Shown: piece after piece, positions 25,828 to 32,659 of the stretch
How the letters are laid out: each line of letters opens with the position of its first letter
How positions within the stretch are numbered: the stretch's first letter is position 1
Origin: a virus
Strand: one strand, 5' to 3'
Virus record (IMG/VR): IMGVR_UViG_3300042898_000689
Coordinates: 1 to 38,184 of that record
Length of the DNA: 38,184 nt
Made by a program: the position numbers and the translations under genes
Notes under the pieces: generated by a model
The model's input: the letters and a program-made list of their open reading frames with translations, nothing else
What the model was told of the DNA's origin: nothing
Database searches by the model: none

Positions 25828-26028
25828 TTAACAACGTTCAGGTTCGTAGCCGTTTGCGCGTGCCGAAGCAAGCGTACTGTCAATACGTTCACGCAAAGTA
25901 GGACCATTCCAATGGTCATGGTCAGGGAGCGCAAGCCCAGGAATACCGTCCTCACGCCAATACTTCATTTTACAGGCGAAACAGGGATGCGGTTGGGTGA
26001 TGCACTCCTTGTAGGAGTGATCTGTCAC
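25828..26028 (-). CDS. Small Cys/His-containing protein (GTG start), unknown function
   Basis: 66 aa, GTG start directly after the TAA of the upstream gene. Cys/His residues in KECITQPHPCFACKMKYW suggest a metal site; the rest includes a helix (RERIDSTLASARANGYEPER). It lies just before the portal gene. Function unknown. Confidence 0.65.
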   Translation of the reverse strand: MTDHSYKECITQPHPCFACKMKYWREDGIPGLALPDHDHWNGPTLRERIDSTLASARANGYEPERC

Positions 26029-26265
26029 TTAGATTTCCTGTGAGCCACCAGGTCGTGCAGCCTTGGGGATATCACCAGAGCCCGTACGGATGCCTTGAGC
26101 AGAACCAGGAGAAGCGGACTTCGGAAGATCAGTCGTGACCTTCACGTTGCCGAAACCTTCGCCGCCACCGTCTTGAACGTCGTTCATCATAAACGATGGG
26201 GCCTTGCCGTGATAGCACTTTGGTGTTTCACCAGCACCAACAGAATTGTATGCACGAGATTTCAT
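26029..26265 (-). CDS. Small Gly/Ser-rich protein, unknown function
   Basis: 78 aa, GGAG ribosome-binding site 8 nt before the ATG. It is Gly, Ser and Pro-rich with low secondary structure (GGGEGFGNVKVTTDLPKSAS; GIRTGSGDIPKAARPGGS), including two similar P-K-(S/A)-A-(S/R)-P-G phrases. It is the first gene after the GGGACACTTTT element that follows TerL. No family recognised. Confidence 0.65.
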   Translation of the reverse strand: MKSRAYNSVGAGETPKCYHGKAPSFMMNDVQDGGGEGFGNVKVTTDLPKSASPGSAQGIRTGSGDIPKAARPGGSQEI

Positions 26266-26293
26266 TTTAACTCCAAAATAATAGGACAGTCCT

Positions 26294-26316
26294 AAGAAGT
26301 AGCCAAAAGTGTCCCG
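26294..26316 (-). promoter_or_regulatory. GGGACA-type late element after terL
   Basis: CGGGACACTTTTGGCTACTT then CTTAGG, starting at the TerL stop. Next to it is the palindrome AGGACTGTCCT (26284-26294), which could be an operator. Upstream of genes 26265 and 26028 and the portal. Confidence 0.55.
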
Positions 26317-27903
26317 TCAGCGTCTAGTGGAACTAGCCCCAATATTCCATTTGCTTTCATTACTGTCTTCCTCAGGCTTCAAATTAGCCCACCAATCAAC
26401 GGTCATATAGTTATCAACCTTCTCCTTGTACTCAGGAGCCCAAGCGTAACCAAGCATTTGATTGGCAATAGCCAAAGACATAACACGGTCGTCATGTGGA
26501 GAGCCACCCATAGCCCCACGTTCGTCACGGACGTAAGTCCGCAACTCACCTAAGGTTCCAGCGCACAACAACGTAATATCACGCTCACGGATAGCCCTAG
26601 CCAGTTCATCAATCATCAAAGGCTTAGTTGATTTGTTGGTATGCCAACCGTATTCGGTCATTGGGGTGTTGCCTTGAGTCGAATTTACCCGTCTGCGACG
26701 GAAAATTCGTTTATAACCTGCCCTACGAAGACTGGTAATCGTTGTTAAACCGTGGTTGTTGGATTCAATTCCAACCAAGGCGGTGTTATACCATGTTGCC
26801 AGTTTAAAGATTTCTTCACCAAATAGATCGGCGGGAATATGGCCGTGCCATTCGGCCACAACGTCCCCTGATTCGACCTCAATAACGTGGGCAGCGGAGT
26901 AGTCGCCCCAATCTAAACCTTCAGCAACGTCAGCACCAATAACGTACGCTTTGTGTGGCTGAGGGAACTCCCAAACCAGCACAGGGTCCAAAGCATCGTT
27001 GCTGTGGTTGGCAAGCCATTCAAAGTTACGCAACGATCCTCGTTGCACCAGCGTTCCAACACTAGGTTCTTCTGGTATGACCTTTGTCACAAGATCGTCA
27101 ACGTCGAAAACGGTACGACCAGACTTAATAAACGCTTCCTCGGCATTGCTAGGGTATTCCTGAGCCAACTGCCAACTGGTCATTGACCGCTTTTTGTTCT
27201 TATACCATTCTTGATCTCGTTCTTCATTAGCAGACCAAGGATAAAACATTGGTGAGAACTGGTTTGTGCGGGTTTCCGCTCCAACCCACATTTGGTGAAA
27301 GAAGTTACCGCTACCGTTTGCAGTACTGAGGCCAATGATTCGGCCACCAACGTCCGCAACAGGCTCAATAGAAGCCCACGCTTCTTCAGGATTAGGCAAG
27401 AACGCCCATTCATCCACAACAATCAACGTTGCCGATTCACCACGGGCAGGATCGGACGCACTAGGCATAGAGACAATTTGACTACCATTGTCAAAAACCA
27501 TTTTTTGCTGATGCTCAACTTGCGACTGTGGCCCACGTTCCAACATCCATTTCGGAAGGTTGCGGTAACCGTACTTTGTTTTCTTCAACAACAATACGGC
27601 TTCACGTTCAGTACGAGAAATATCAATAATGTTTTGATCTGATTTAAACCATGCCAACCAAAACTGATGGCCAGCCACCAAAGTAGTCCAACCAATCTGG
27701 CGAGCCTTAAGGGTTAATGAGTATCGTTCCCGACCCCATTCCTTTAAGGCTTCACGTTGCGCTTCACGCAACTTAAACAGGACACGACCGTCCTTAGGGT
27801 TCTGGATGTTCCAATAGTTTTCCAGAAAATAGGCTTCGTCTTTAACACATCTACGCCACTCAAGTTCCTGTTTCAACTCAAGTAGACGTGAACGATTAGC
27901 CAT
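26317..27903 (-). CDS. terL: Terminase large subunit
   Basis: 528 aa. ATPase: Walker A-type KARQIGWTT (66-74), Walker B LIVVDEWAF with Asp164/Glu165, coupling motif LSTANG (192-197). RNase H-like nuclease: Asp325 in VIGADVAEGLDWGDYS, Glu380 in ALVGIESNNHG, and Asp471/472 in GGSPHDDRVMSLAIA. It pumps DNA into the prohead through the portal and cuts concatemers. It overlaps the upstream membrane-protein gene by 8 nt. The headful or cos nature of packaging cannot be told from this gene alone. Confidence 0.96.
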   Translation of the reverse strand: MANRSRLLELKQELEWRRCVKDEAYFLENYWNIQNPKDGRVLFKLREAQREALKEWGRERYSLTLKARQIGWTTLVAGHQFWLAWFKSDQNIIDISRTEREAVLLLKKTKYGYRNLPKWMLERGPQSQVEHQQKMVFDNGSQIVSMPSASDPARGESATLIVVDEWAFLPNPEEAWASIEPVADVGGRIIGLSTANGSGNFFHQMWVGAETRTNQFSPMFYPWSANEERDQEWYKNKKRSMTSWQLAQEYPSNAEEAFIKSGRTVFDVDDLVTKVIPEEPSVGTLVQRGSLRNFEWLANHSNDALDPVLVWEFPQPHKAYVIGADVAEGLDWGDYSAAHVIEVESGDVVAEWHGHIPADLFGEEIFKLATWYNTALVGIESNNHGLTTITSLRRAGYKRIFRRRRVNSTQGNTPMTEYGWHTNKSTKPLMIDELARAIRERDITLLCAGTLGELRTYVRDERGAMGGSPHDDRVMSLAIANQMLGYAWAPEYKEKVDNYMTVDWWANLKPEEDSNESKWNIGASSTRR

Positions 27904-28126
27904 TGCGTTTCCATTTCATAAGATTCCAGCCATTAACGCTCCACCACAACGGTGGCATTAACGCTGCACCCCAATTATTTGACATTAAAGAAAAAACAAA
28001 CCAGGGGATAGAATGTAGCATGACTACACCCCATCCCCACCATCGGTTCGTTCCTACAATGTATTGGCCCCAAAGACCAATCGCTTCAAAAACTAGCAGC
28101 ACAAGCCACCATGTTTGCTCAGACAG
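27896..28126 (-). CDS. Trp-rich small membrane protein, probable CTG start
   Basis: 76 aa if it starts at CTG 28126, where AAGGAAAG lies 6 nt upstream. The first standard start is GTG 28102, which has no ribosome-binding site and would remove the residues SEQTWWL that read as a normal N-terminus. Two or three Trp-rich hydrophobic segments (LVLLVFEAIGLWGQYIV; WWGWGVVMLHSIPWFVFSL; LMPPLWWSVNGWNLMKW) make it an integral membrane protein. It resembles small membrane proteins of unknown role in actinophages. It lies just before TerL, overlapping it by 8 nt. Confidence 0.65.
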   Translation of the reverse strand: MSEQTWWLVLLVFEAIGLWGQYIVGTNRWWGWGVVMLHSIPWFVFSLMSNNWGAALMPPLWWSVNGWNLMKWKRNG

Positions 28127-28129
28127 AAA

Positions 28130-28375
28130 TTACTTTCCTTTAAGCGATGGTGTTGTAGTTGTTCCCTTGTACTCTTTTGACATACTGCGCAACATTGCTC
28201 GTTTTTCTCGTGAAATATTAGATTTAAGAGCCCTAATGCCAACTGCTTGCCCAATAGCCTCACGATTTGTCAGATTCTTATCACCGTAAGCCGAAGTAGC
28301 AATGCGGTCCAAGGCTTTATCTGTTGACAACGACTTCCTGGATCGTCCTTTATCTTTGGGCATATAAGCAGGCAT
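28130..28375 (-). CDS. Small basic protein, unknown function
   Basis: 81 aa, Lys/Arg/Ser-rich (PKDKGRSRKSLSTDKALDRI; KSNISREKRAMLRSMSKEYK). AGGA lies upstream of the ATG. It is the first gene after the GGGACAGTTTT element of 28413-28440. Possible nucleic-acid or packaging factor; no family recognised. Confidence 0.65.
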   Translation of the reverse strand: MPAYMPKDKGRSRKSLSTDKALDRIATSAYGDKNLTNREAIGQAVGIRALKSNISREKRAMLRSMSKEYKGTTTTPSLKGK

Positions 28376-28412
28376 AATTTAGATCCTAAGGTCAGGCCCC
28401 ATCCACCATGAG

Positions 28413-28440
28413 GCTATATAAACAATATAAAACTGTCCCG
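28413..28440 (-). promoter_or_regulatory. GGGACA-type late element upstream of the 81-aa gene
   Basis: CGGGACAGTTTTATATTGTT then TATATAG, in the 66-bp gap between the DUF6321-like gene and 28375. Best-preserved copy together with that at 29369-29395. The AT-rich TATATAG end could be a -10 region. Confidence 0.65.
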
Positions 28441-28441
28441 A

Positions 28442-28747
28442 CTAAGACTTCTTAGCCTTCAAACGCTTTGACATAGCAGCAGCCTTAGCCCGTGCATCAG
28501 CCTTAGAACGGGCTCCCCAAGCATACAGCGACAACAAAAGTCTGGTGGGTTCACCATTAGGCTTACGCTCAGGCCCAGGCATATTACCCATACGAGCCAG
28601 GAAACTGGCTCGCCGTGGATTATCACCAGACTTCACAGGAGCCCTAAGGGTTCCGCCAGTCTGCGCCTTATAAGACGCACGACCCTTAGCGTTCAAACCA
28701 CCCTTAGGATTCTGACCTTCCTTACGCTGCCACGCTGCACTAGCCAT
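28442..28747 (-). CDS. DUF6321-like small basic protein
   Basis: 101 aa. ASAAWQRKEGQNPKGGLNAK, then GRASYKAQTGGTLRAPVK, RRASFLARMGNMPGPERKP and a basic Lys/Ala tail. This AWQRKEGxNPxGGLNxKGRxSY...RRxSFxARMxxM pattern is the one I associate with the DUF6321 family found in many marine and environmental phages. Its role is unknown; the high positive charge suggests DNA or RNA contact. TAATG-coupled to the Lys-rich gene upstream. Confidence 0.75.
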   Translation of the reverse strand: MASAAWQRKEGQNPKGGLNAKGRASYKAQTGGTLRAPVKSGDNPRRASFLARMGNMPGPERKPNGEPTRLLLSLYAWGARSKADARAKAAAMSKRLKAKKS

Positions 28748-28923
28748 TACTTCTTCTTCTTCTTGGCTGCGTTCATATTGTCCACCAAATTAGGATAAGG
28801 ACGACCAGCCTTAACAGCAGACTTCTTAGCAGCAGCCTTCGCTGTGGGAGACAACTTCTTCGACGCACCCTTAGGTGCGGGCTTCTCCCAAACCATCTTC
28901 TTAGCAGCCATCTTCTTAGCCAT
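28747..28923 (-). CDS. Very basic Lys/Ala-rich 58-aa protein (histone-like tail)
   Basis: Just below common ORF cut-offs. It overlaps the small terminase stop by 8 nt and the next gene by TAATG, with TCCTC-complementary GAGGAATATA upstream. Sequence is KKMAAKKM, SKKLSPTAKAAAKKSAVKAG and a final run of five Lys. It resembles histone H1-like tails and may condense or neutralise DNA in the virion, or help the terminase hold DNA. Confidence 0.65.
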   Translation of the reverse strand: MAKKMAAKKMVWEKPAPKGASKKLSPTAKAAAKKSAVKAGRPYPNLVDNMNAAKKKKK

Positions 28924-29371
28924 TATATTCCTCCGTTAACTGACGCAACTCTGCAAGCAAATCCTCATCCGTAAGCGACTTCGTTTCAGTATCCTCAGAA
29001 CGAATAATACGCTTCGGCGTAAACCGATCAATATACTGCAAATACAAATTCGCAGCCTTAACATCCCCATTAATCGCAGCCTGATGCAAAGCATCAACAA
29101 CCGACTGAACACGATCAACCGAAATGTTCTTCTCCCTAGCCCGACGCTCCCACTCCTCCTGAAAACGTTTATCACGCTTCCAACGCTTCGGAGTATCAGG
29201 ATGAACCTTATTCTCCTCAGCCCACAAAGTACGATTCGACGGGTCCCTAGGATCAGACAACAACCAATCCAAAAACTTTGACTGCAACTCAGGCATCATC
29301 CAAGAGTTAGATTGGTTATCCCAATTCCAACCCTTGCCACCACCGTTACTGCCTTTCCAAGCATCTTCCAT
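28916..29371 (-). CDS. terS: Terminase small subunit
   Basis: 151 aa from ATG 29371. A frame opening at 29419 would run through the GGGACAGTTTT element and is unlikely. A start at the in-frame Met-Met of SWMMPELQ is also possible and would suit a promoter at the element. The domain after SKFLDWLLSDPRDPSNRTLW has the HTH EENKVHPDTPKRWKRDKRF and a helical oligomerisation part (VQSVVDALHQAAINGDVKAA, NLYLQYIDRFTPKR), as in phBC6A51-type small terminases. The acidic end is DEDLLAELRQLTEEYNG. It recognises phage DNA to start packaging. First gene of the late unit. Confidence 0.85.
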   Translation of the reverse strand: MEDAWKGSNGGGKGWNWDNQSNSWMMPELQSKFLDWLLSDPRDPSNRTLWAEENKVHPDTPKRWKRDKRFQEEWERRAREKNISVDRVQSVVDALHQAAINGDVKAANLYLQYIDRFTPKRIIRSEDTETKSLTDEDLLAELRQLTEEYNG

Positions 29372-29395
29372 ACAAACAACATAAAACTGTCCCAA
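29369..29395 (-). promoter_or_regulatory. GGGACA-type late element upstream of terS
   Basis: TTGGGACAGTTTTATGTTGT then TTGTATGG. It shares 22 of 24 positions with the element at 28413-28440. GGGACA is at 29393-29388 and TATGG follows 15 nt later, at the annotated terS ATG. Confidence 0.65.
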
Positions 29396-29540
29396 CACAG
29401 GGCAGACGCCCAGCGTCATTCGACGCTAGACGAATGGGCTGGGCTAGGTTGGGCTGGTCTGGTGAATGGCTGGACTTGTGATTGAACAAACCTGTGCCAT
29501 ACAGTATTCAGCCACATCACGAGTGAATTGTGTCACAAAA

Positions 29541-29564
29541 CACGAAAAACCTTTGTTTTTCGTG
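29541..29564 (+). promoter_or_regulatory. Perfect 10-bp inverted repeat next to the plus-strand GGGACA element
   Basis: CACGAAAAAC - CTTT - GTTTTTCGTG. It ends where GGGACA (29564-29569) begins, so it may be an operator controlling that element, or a terminator for minus-strand read-through. Confidence 0.5.
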
Positions 29565-29687
29565 GGACAGTATCACCTAATATATAGATGAGTGAGCAAC
29601 CACCTTTAGGTGGTGGTTGCGAACGAATACAGAACAGACAGTAAGTACTTAAGCACCCGACTAGACAAGATCTGGTCGGGTGTTTTT
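29564..29687 (+). ncRNA. Candidate short terminated transcript (leader peptide or small RNA)
   Basis: GGGACAGTATCACCTAATAT then ATAGATGAG has the same TATAGATGAG end as the element before 15962. Right after it is an 18-codon ORF (29588-29644, MSEQPPLGGGCERIQNRQ) containing the hairpin GCAACCACC/GGTGGTTGC (29596-29620). A rho-independent terminator follows at 29654-29687. The unit would give an RNA of about 100 nt that stops well before the AAA+ gene. Sequence signals are direct; expression is inferred. Confidence 0.5.
29654..29687 (+). terminator. Rho-independent terminator in the central regulatory region
   Basis: CACCCGACTAG pairs with CTGGTCGGGTG (11 bp, one G-U) around ACAAGAT and is followed by TTTTT. 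It is the clearest classic terminator in the window. It isolates the short unit at 29564 from the AAA+ operon. Confidence 0.85.
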
Positions 29688-30104
29688 ATGCCCAATAGCG
29701 TGTGTGCCATCCGTCACAGTATATCAACCACAAACCTGTGACCAGCACAAACCCTCAGACGCCCCCAAACGGGACAGGCAGTCTCAAATATGTCACGCAT
29801 AGGCTACCAAGTAATATATATATATACACACGCCCCCCACCCCCCCATCCCCCCCTCCTCTGTCATAGGGGGTCGCCGTGCGGTGCGATTACTCCCTATT
29901 TATTGTTTGCACTTTCTCGGTGCTGGCCCTGCCCCAGAACGGCGAGGGGGGGGACAGGCCCTAGCCTTGGGAACCGTACTAGGTCGGCTCGGATGGCAAG
30001 GGGCGCTTGGCGTTCCGTTAATGGTCCCGAATTCGGCTATAGTGGTGGTCGGCGGGGGAACCGTTCCCCTGCCATCTCATACCGTCCCGAAAGGACATAA
30101 GACA

Positions 30105-31370
30105 ATGGCAACTAAGGCACGAGACATTCATAGCATCGACACAAACGGTGTCACCTTTCATAGCCTGAATCACACCTTTACGACCTTTACCAAGTGGGCC
30201 GACATTCCTCGACCTGAACTAGTAAAGGTCTGGGCAATGACAAAGGTTCTGTTGGGCAAAGATTCCGTTCCCGCTGGGAATCCTCTTCACTTGTCGGCGG
30301 ATCTTCTCCGTTCGCACCTTGTAGCGGCTCACGGCGGAGAATCGGCACCTATCCCCGTTCCCGCCCCAGAATCGGCCACAGAGGACGCTACGGCGGCTCC
30401 TACGGCGGCTCCTGAGCCTGTCCCGACGAATAACGGCGGCGGCGGCGTTATTGATGCTCTGGCGGAATTCGTCAGGGTCACGGCGGCGGCGTCCGTTGAT
30501 GAGGACCGCGTGAAGGTTCTTATTGATGAGGCTCTAGCGGCTCTCCCGAAGGGTCACGGCGGCACCGTGATTAACGTCCCGAACCGTCCCGAACCGTACG
30601 AAACCGAGCAAGTGACCCATGAGCGTTTTGGGTTTCTTCTGTCGGTTCTGACGGCGAAAGGTGGGGCGGCTCTTCTGTCGGGTCCACCTTCAACGGGTAA
30701 GAGCCATGCGGCGGAGATGGCGGCGGAGGCTCTGGGAATTCGATTCGTAGGAATGCTGGCGTGTAGTCCCGACGTAATGCCATCGTCCTTAAAGGGATTC
30801 ATGAACGCGAACGGTGTCTATGTCGGCACCCCGTTCCGTGACGCTTACGAGAACGGCGGACTATTCGTTATTGACGAAGCGGACAACGCTCCCAGCGCCA
30901 TCACGGTCGGGATCGTCAATACGGCTCTAGAATCGTCGGTCCTTACGTTCCCAGACACAACCGTAAAGAAGCACCCCGAATTCAAGGTGATCGCTACGGC
31001 GAACACCTTTGGGACAGGACCTACGGCGGCATTCGCTGGGCGGTTCGCCATTGATGCATCGACACAGACCCGATTCGCCCGAATTTACTGGAATTATTCG
31101 GAGCGTGTCGATCATGCCGTTATTGCATCGTCTGGGGCTCCTTCCGCCATCGTGGACGGCGTAGTCGCCGCGATGGTGACCATTCGGGCCAACATTGAAC
31201 GGTGCGGATTTCGTATGTTCTGCACCTCCCGCGAGGGTCGTTTGGCGGCTCAATTGCTGGCAATGGGTGAAACATGGGCCGACGTGTTGGAGGCGTGCCT
31301 TATCCCAGCGGGAACGTCGGACGATCAGCGTCGCCAGATTCTCGATGGCGTCCGCCCCGTGTCGGCCTGA
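30105..31370 (+). CDS. AAA+ ATPase, MoxR/CobS-like
   Basis: 421 aa from ATG 30105 (SD GAAAGGAC); the frame is open to 29790 but that part is low-complexity leader. An N-terminal unknown domain (1-80) and a Pro/Ala linker (81-112) come first. The AAA+ module has Walker A GPPSTGKS (193-200), Walker B LFVIDEAD (253-260), sensor-1 Asn300 in VIATANTFGTG, and an Arg-finger-type region (DASTQTRFARIYW). MoxR/CobS-type ATPases usually work with a VWA-domain partner; the next gene, also heavy in GCN/GGC codons, is a candidate. This gene heads the early operon and is visibly richer in GC than most of the window. Confidence 0.88.
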   Translation: MATKARDIHSIDTNGVTFHSLNHTFTTFTKWADIPRPELVKVWAMTKVLLGKDSVPAGNPLHLSADLLRSHLVAAHGGESAPIPVPAPESATEDATAAPTAAPEPVPTNNGGGGVIDALAEFVRVTAAASVDEDRVKVLIDEALAALPKGHGGTVINVPNRPEPYETEQVTHERFGFLLSVLTAKGGAALLSGPPSTGKSHAAEMAAEALGIRFVGMLACSPDVMPSSLKGFMNANGVYVGTPFRDAYENGGLFVIDEADNAPSAITVGIVNTALESSVLTFPDTTVKKHPEFKVIATANTFGTGPTAAFAGRFAIDASTQTRFARIYWNYSERVDHAVIASSGAPSAIVDGVVAAMVTIRANIERCGFRMFCTSREGRLAAQLLAMGETWADVLEACLIPAGTSDDQRRQILDGVRPVSA

Positions 31371-31400
31371 TTAATTACAACTAACGAAAGGACCAAGACA

Positions 31401-32225
31401 ATGAAGACCTACAAGAACACAAGCAACACTACGGTTATCGAATACTCGTCTTTTGACGATATGTTGGGAGACATTAAGGAGCCTCACGGTTCAACGGCGA
31501 CCTACGGCGGCGCCGATTGGAGCGGCACCGCCGACTATGCCGAGGCTATGTCTTTAGCCTTTAACGGTTGGACCGCTATTCGTCCCGCCGTCGATTCGAT
31601 CATGGCCCGAATTCGGGACCGTATCGCTGACCGTACGGCTCCCGTCTTCAATATGTCGCATGACGTTTGCGGCATGGCCGTTGATATGTCCGCCTTTATG
31701 GCTGGCCAGCCTGAGTGCATGATTATGCCGATCCCAGAACCGTCCCGCAATAGCGGCAAGGTGGTGCGCATCCACTACAACGCCGTCGGGAATTGCCACG
31801 TTAAGGCGGAAGCAATGCAGGAACGTGGCGCCGCCATTCTCGCCCTAGTTGATGCTCTTAATGTTCTCGGCGTTAATGCCGAAATTTGGACAGAGATCAG
31901 CGTCAATAAGAACCGCCGCAACGGTTCCGTATTGGTGAACATTAAGAACGCCCACGAAACCGTGGACGTTAACCGCTTAATGTTTGCGCTGGGTTCCCCT
32001 TCGTACCTTCGCCGCTTAACGGTGTCGGTCATGGCCAAGCACGCTCTGGTCGGTGTGCAGACGGGCGGCGATTGTACGGGCGTAGCGTTGCACCTTGTGG
32101 ACGACGTAGCGGCTGACGTGGTGGTGCGATCGGAGCATTCTAATGACGACCGTATCGCTAAAGATCCTGACGGTTGGATCTTGGGCGAATTGGCCCGCCT
32201 TGGGTTCGACGTGGAGCCCAAGTAG
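31401..32225 (+). CDS. DUF7192-like protein, putative VWA-like partner of the AAA+ ATPase
   Basis: 274 aa, SD GAAAGGACCAAGACA. An N-terminal part (about 1-60; GWTAIRPAVDSIMARIRDRI) is followed by a Rossmann-like alternation: FNMSHDVCGMAVDMSAFMAG, ECMIMPIPEPSRNSGKVVRI, RGAAILALVDALNVLGVNAE, IWTEISVNKNRRNGSVLVNI. This matches, by eye, the DUF7192 proteins that sit beside AAA ATPases in other phages. The fold looks VWA-like, but a full MIDAS DxSxS is not clear (DVCGMAVDMS is only suggestive). With the ATPase it may remodel a host or phage complex; the target is unknown. Confidence 0.75.
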   Translation: MKTYKNTSNTTVIEYSSFDDMLGDIKEPHGSTATYGGADWSGTADYAEAMSLAFNGWTAIRPAVDSIMARIRDRIADRTAPVFNMSHDVCGMAVDMSAFMAGQPECMIMPIPEPSRNSGKVVRIHYNAVGNCHVKAEAMQERGAAILALVDALNVLGVNAEIWTEISVNKNRRNGSVLVNIKNAHETVDVNRLMFALGSPSYLRRLTVSVMAKHALVGVQTGGDCTGVALHLVDDVAADVVVRSEHSNDDRIAKDPDGWILGELARLGFDVEPK

Positions 32226-32239
32226 GAACGGGATCGGGA

Positions 32240-32263
32240 GGGGGGAGGCTACGGCCTCTCCCC
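32240..32263 (+). terminator. GC-rich hairpin after the AAA+/DUF7192 pair
   Basis: GGGGGGAGGC and GCCTCTCCCC pair over about 10 bp around TACG. No U-run follows. It separates the pair from the promoter at 32304. Confidence 0.5.
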
Positions 32264-32303
32264 GCCTGTCCCTTAATGTCTAGCCCCGCTTGTCTAGTGG
32301 TCG

Positions 32304-32333
32304 TTGACAGCACTAGGGCCGAGATGGTACGCT
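32304..32333 (+). promoter_or_regulatory. Sigma-70-like promoter before the small-gene cluster
   Basis: TTGACA (32304-32309), 18-nt spacer, TACGCT (32328-32333). Start of transcription is expected near 32340, 46 nt before the next ATG. It resembles the promoter at 34423 and that at 36914, so these three may be early promoters read by host polymerase. Confidence 0.7.
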
Positions 32334-32385
32334 CGGCTCTTGTGGTGCAAACGGCACCGAATCCCTACAAACAAAGGACAAAACA

Positions 32386-32571
32386 ATGACCCGCAAAGAT
32401 TACACCGCCCTTGCTGCAACCTTTAACCGTATCCATGAACAAATTGTTCTTGGACGTACTGACAACGCTTTCGATGCTTTCGTTGAGTCCGTTAACGCTG
32501 TGGCCGACGCTATGCAACGCGAGAACGGACGCTTCGACCGTCAACGCTTTATGGCCGCCTGCGGCTTTTAA
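32386..32571 (+). CDS. Small protein, common actinophage type, unknown function
   Basis: 61 aa: TRKDYTALAATFNRIHEQIV, ... FDRQRFMAACGF. The DYxxLA...RFDRxRFxAACG layout is common in small early genes of many phages. Role unknown. SD ACAAAGGACAAAACA. Confidence 0.75.
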   Translation: MTRKDYTALAATFNRIHEQIVLGRTDNAFDAFVESVNAVADAMQRENGRFDRQRFMAACGF

Positions 32572-32659
32572 TCGGTCAGCAGCGGGGACTCCATCGGCTA
32601 GGTCGGTGGGGTCCACGATGCCTATCGGTATCAATCCCAATAACGAAAGGACCAGTAAC

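Larger units (their letters stand above)
29372..30104. promoter_or_regulatory. Divergent central regulatory region (no confident protein gene)
   Basis: About 730 bp between terS (minus) and the AAA+ gene (plus). It holds: hairpin CCCAGC..CATTCG/CGAATG..GCTGGG (29410-29443) followed by GGGCTGG-type short repeats; a plausible plus promoter TTGTGA-18-TACAGT (29476-29505); the inverted repeat 29541-29564; the short terminated unit; ACAAACCTGTG repeated near 29486 and 29731; an AT run (TATATATATACACAC, 29815 on); three long C-runs (29836-29857, G-quadruplex potential on the minus strand); a GC-rich leader; a -10-like TATAGT (30038-30043) and a GGGGAA-CCG-TTCCCC hairpin before the SD GAAAGGAC. The replication origin may be here, but I see no iteron array to prove it. 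Confidence 0.6.

Noticed and set aside
29771-29955. Plus-strand GGGACA at 29771 and 29950 as further copies of the late element
   Set aside because: They lack the TTTT/AT-rich tract and the TATAG end; GGGACA alone also occurs by chance inside genes (19802, 31014, 32744).
29790-30104. N-terminal extension of the AAA+ protein or separate ORFs in 29702-30104
   Set aside because: Translations are low-complexity (Pro/His/Arg runs over the C-tract), have no SD, and a good SD plus ATG lies at 30105.
32572-32659. A fourth hammerhead in the gap before 32660
   Set aside because: Hairpins are present but there is no CTGANGA core and no GAAA/TC arrangement.
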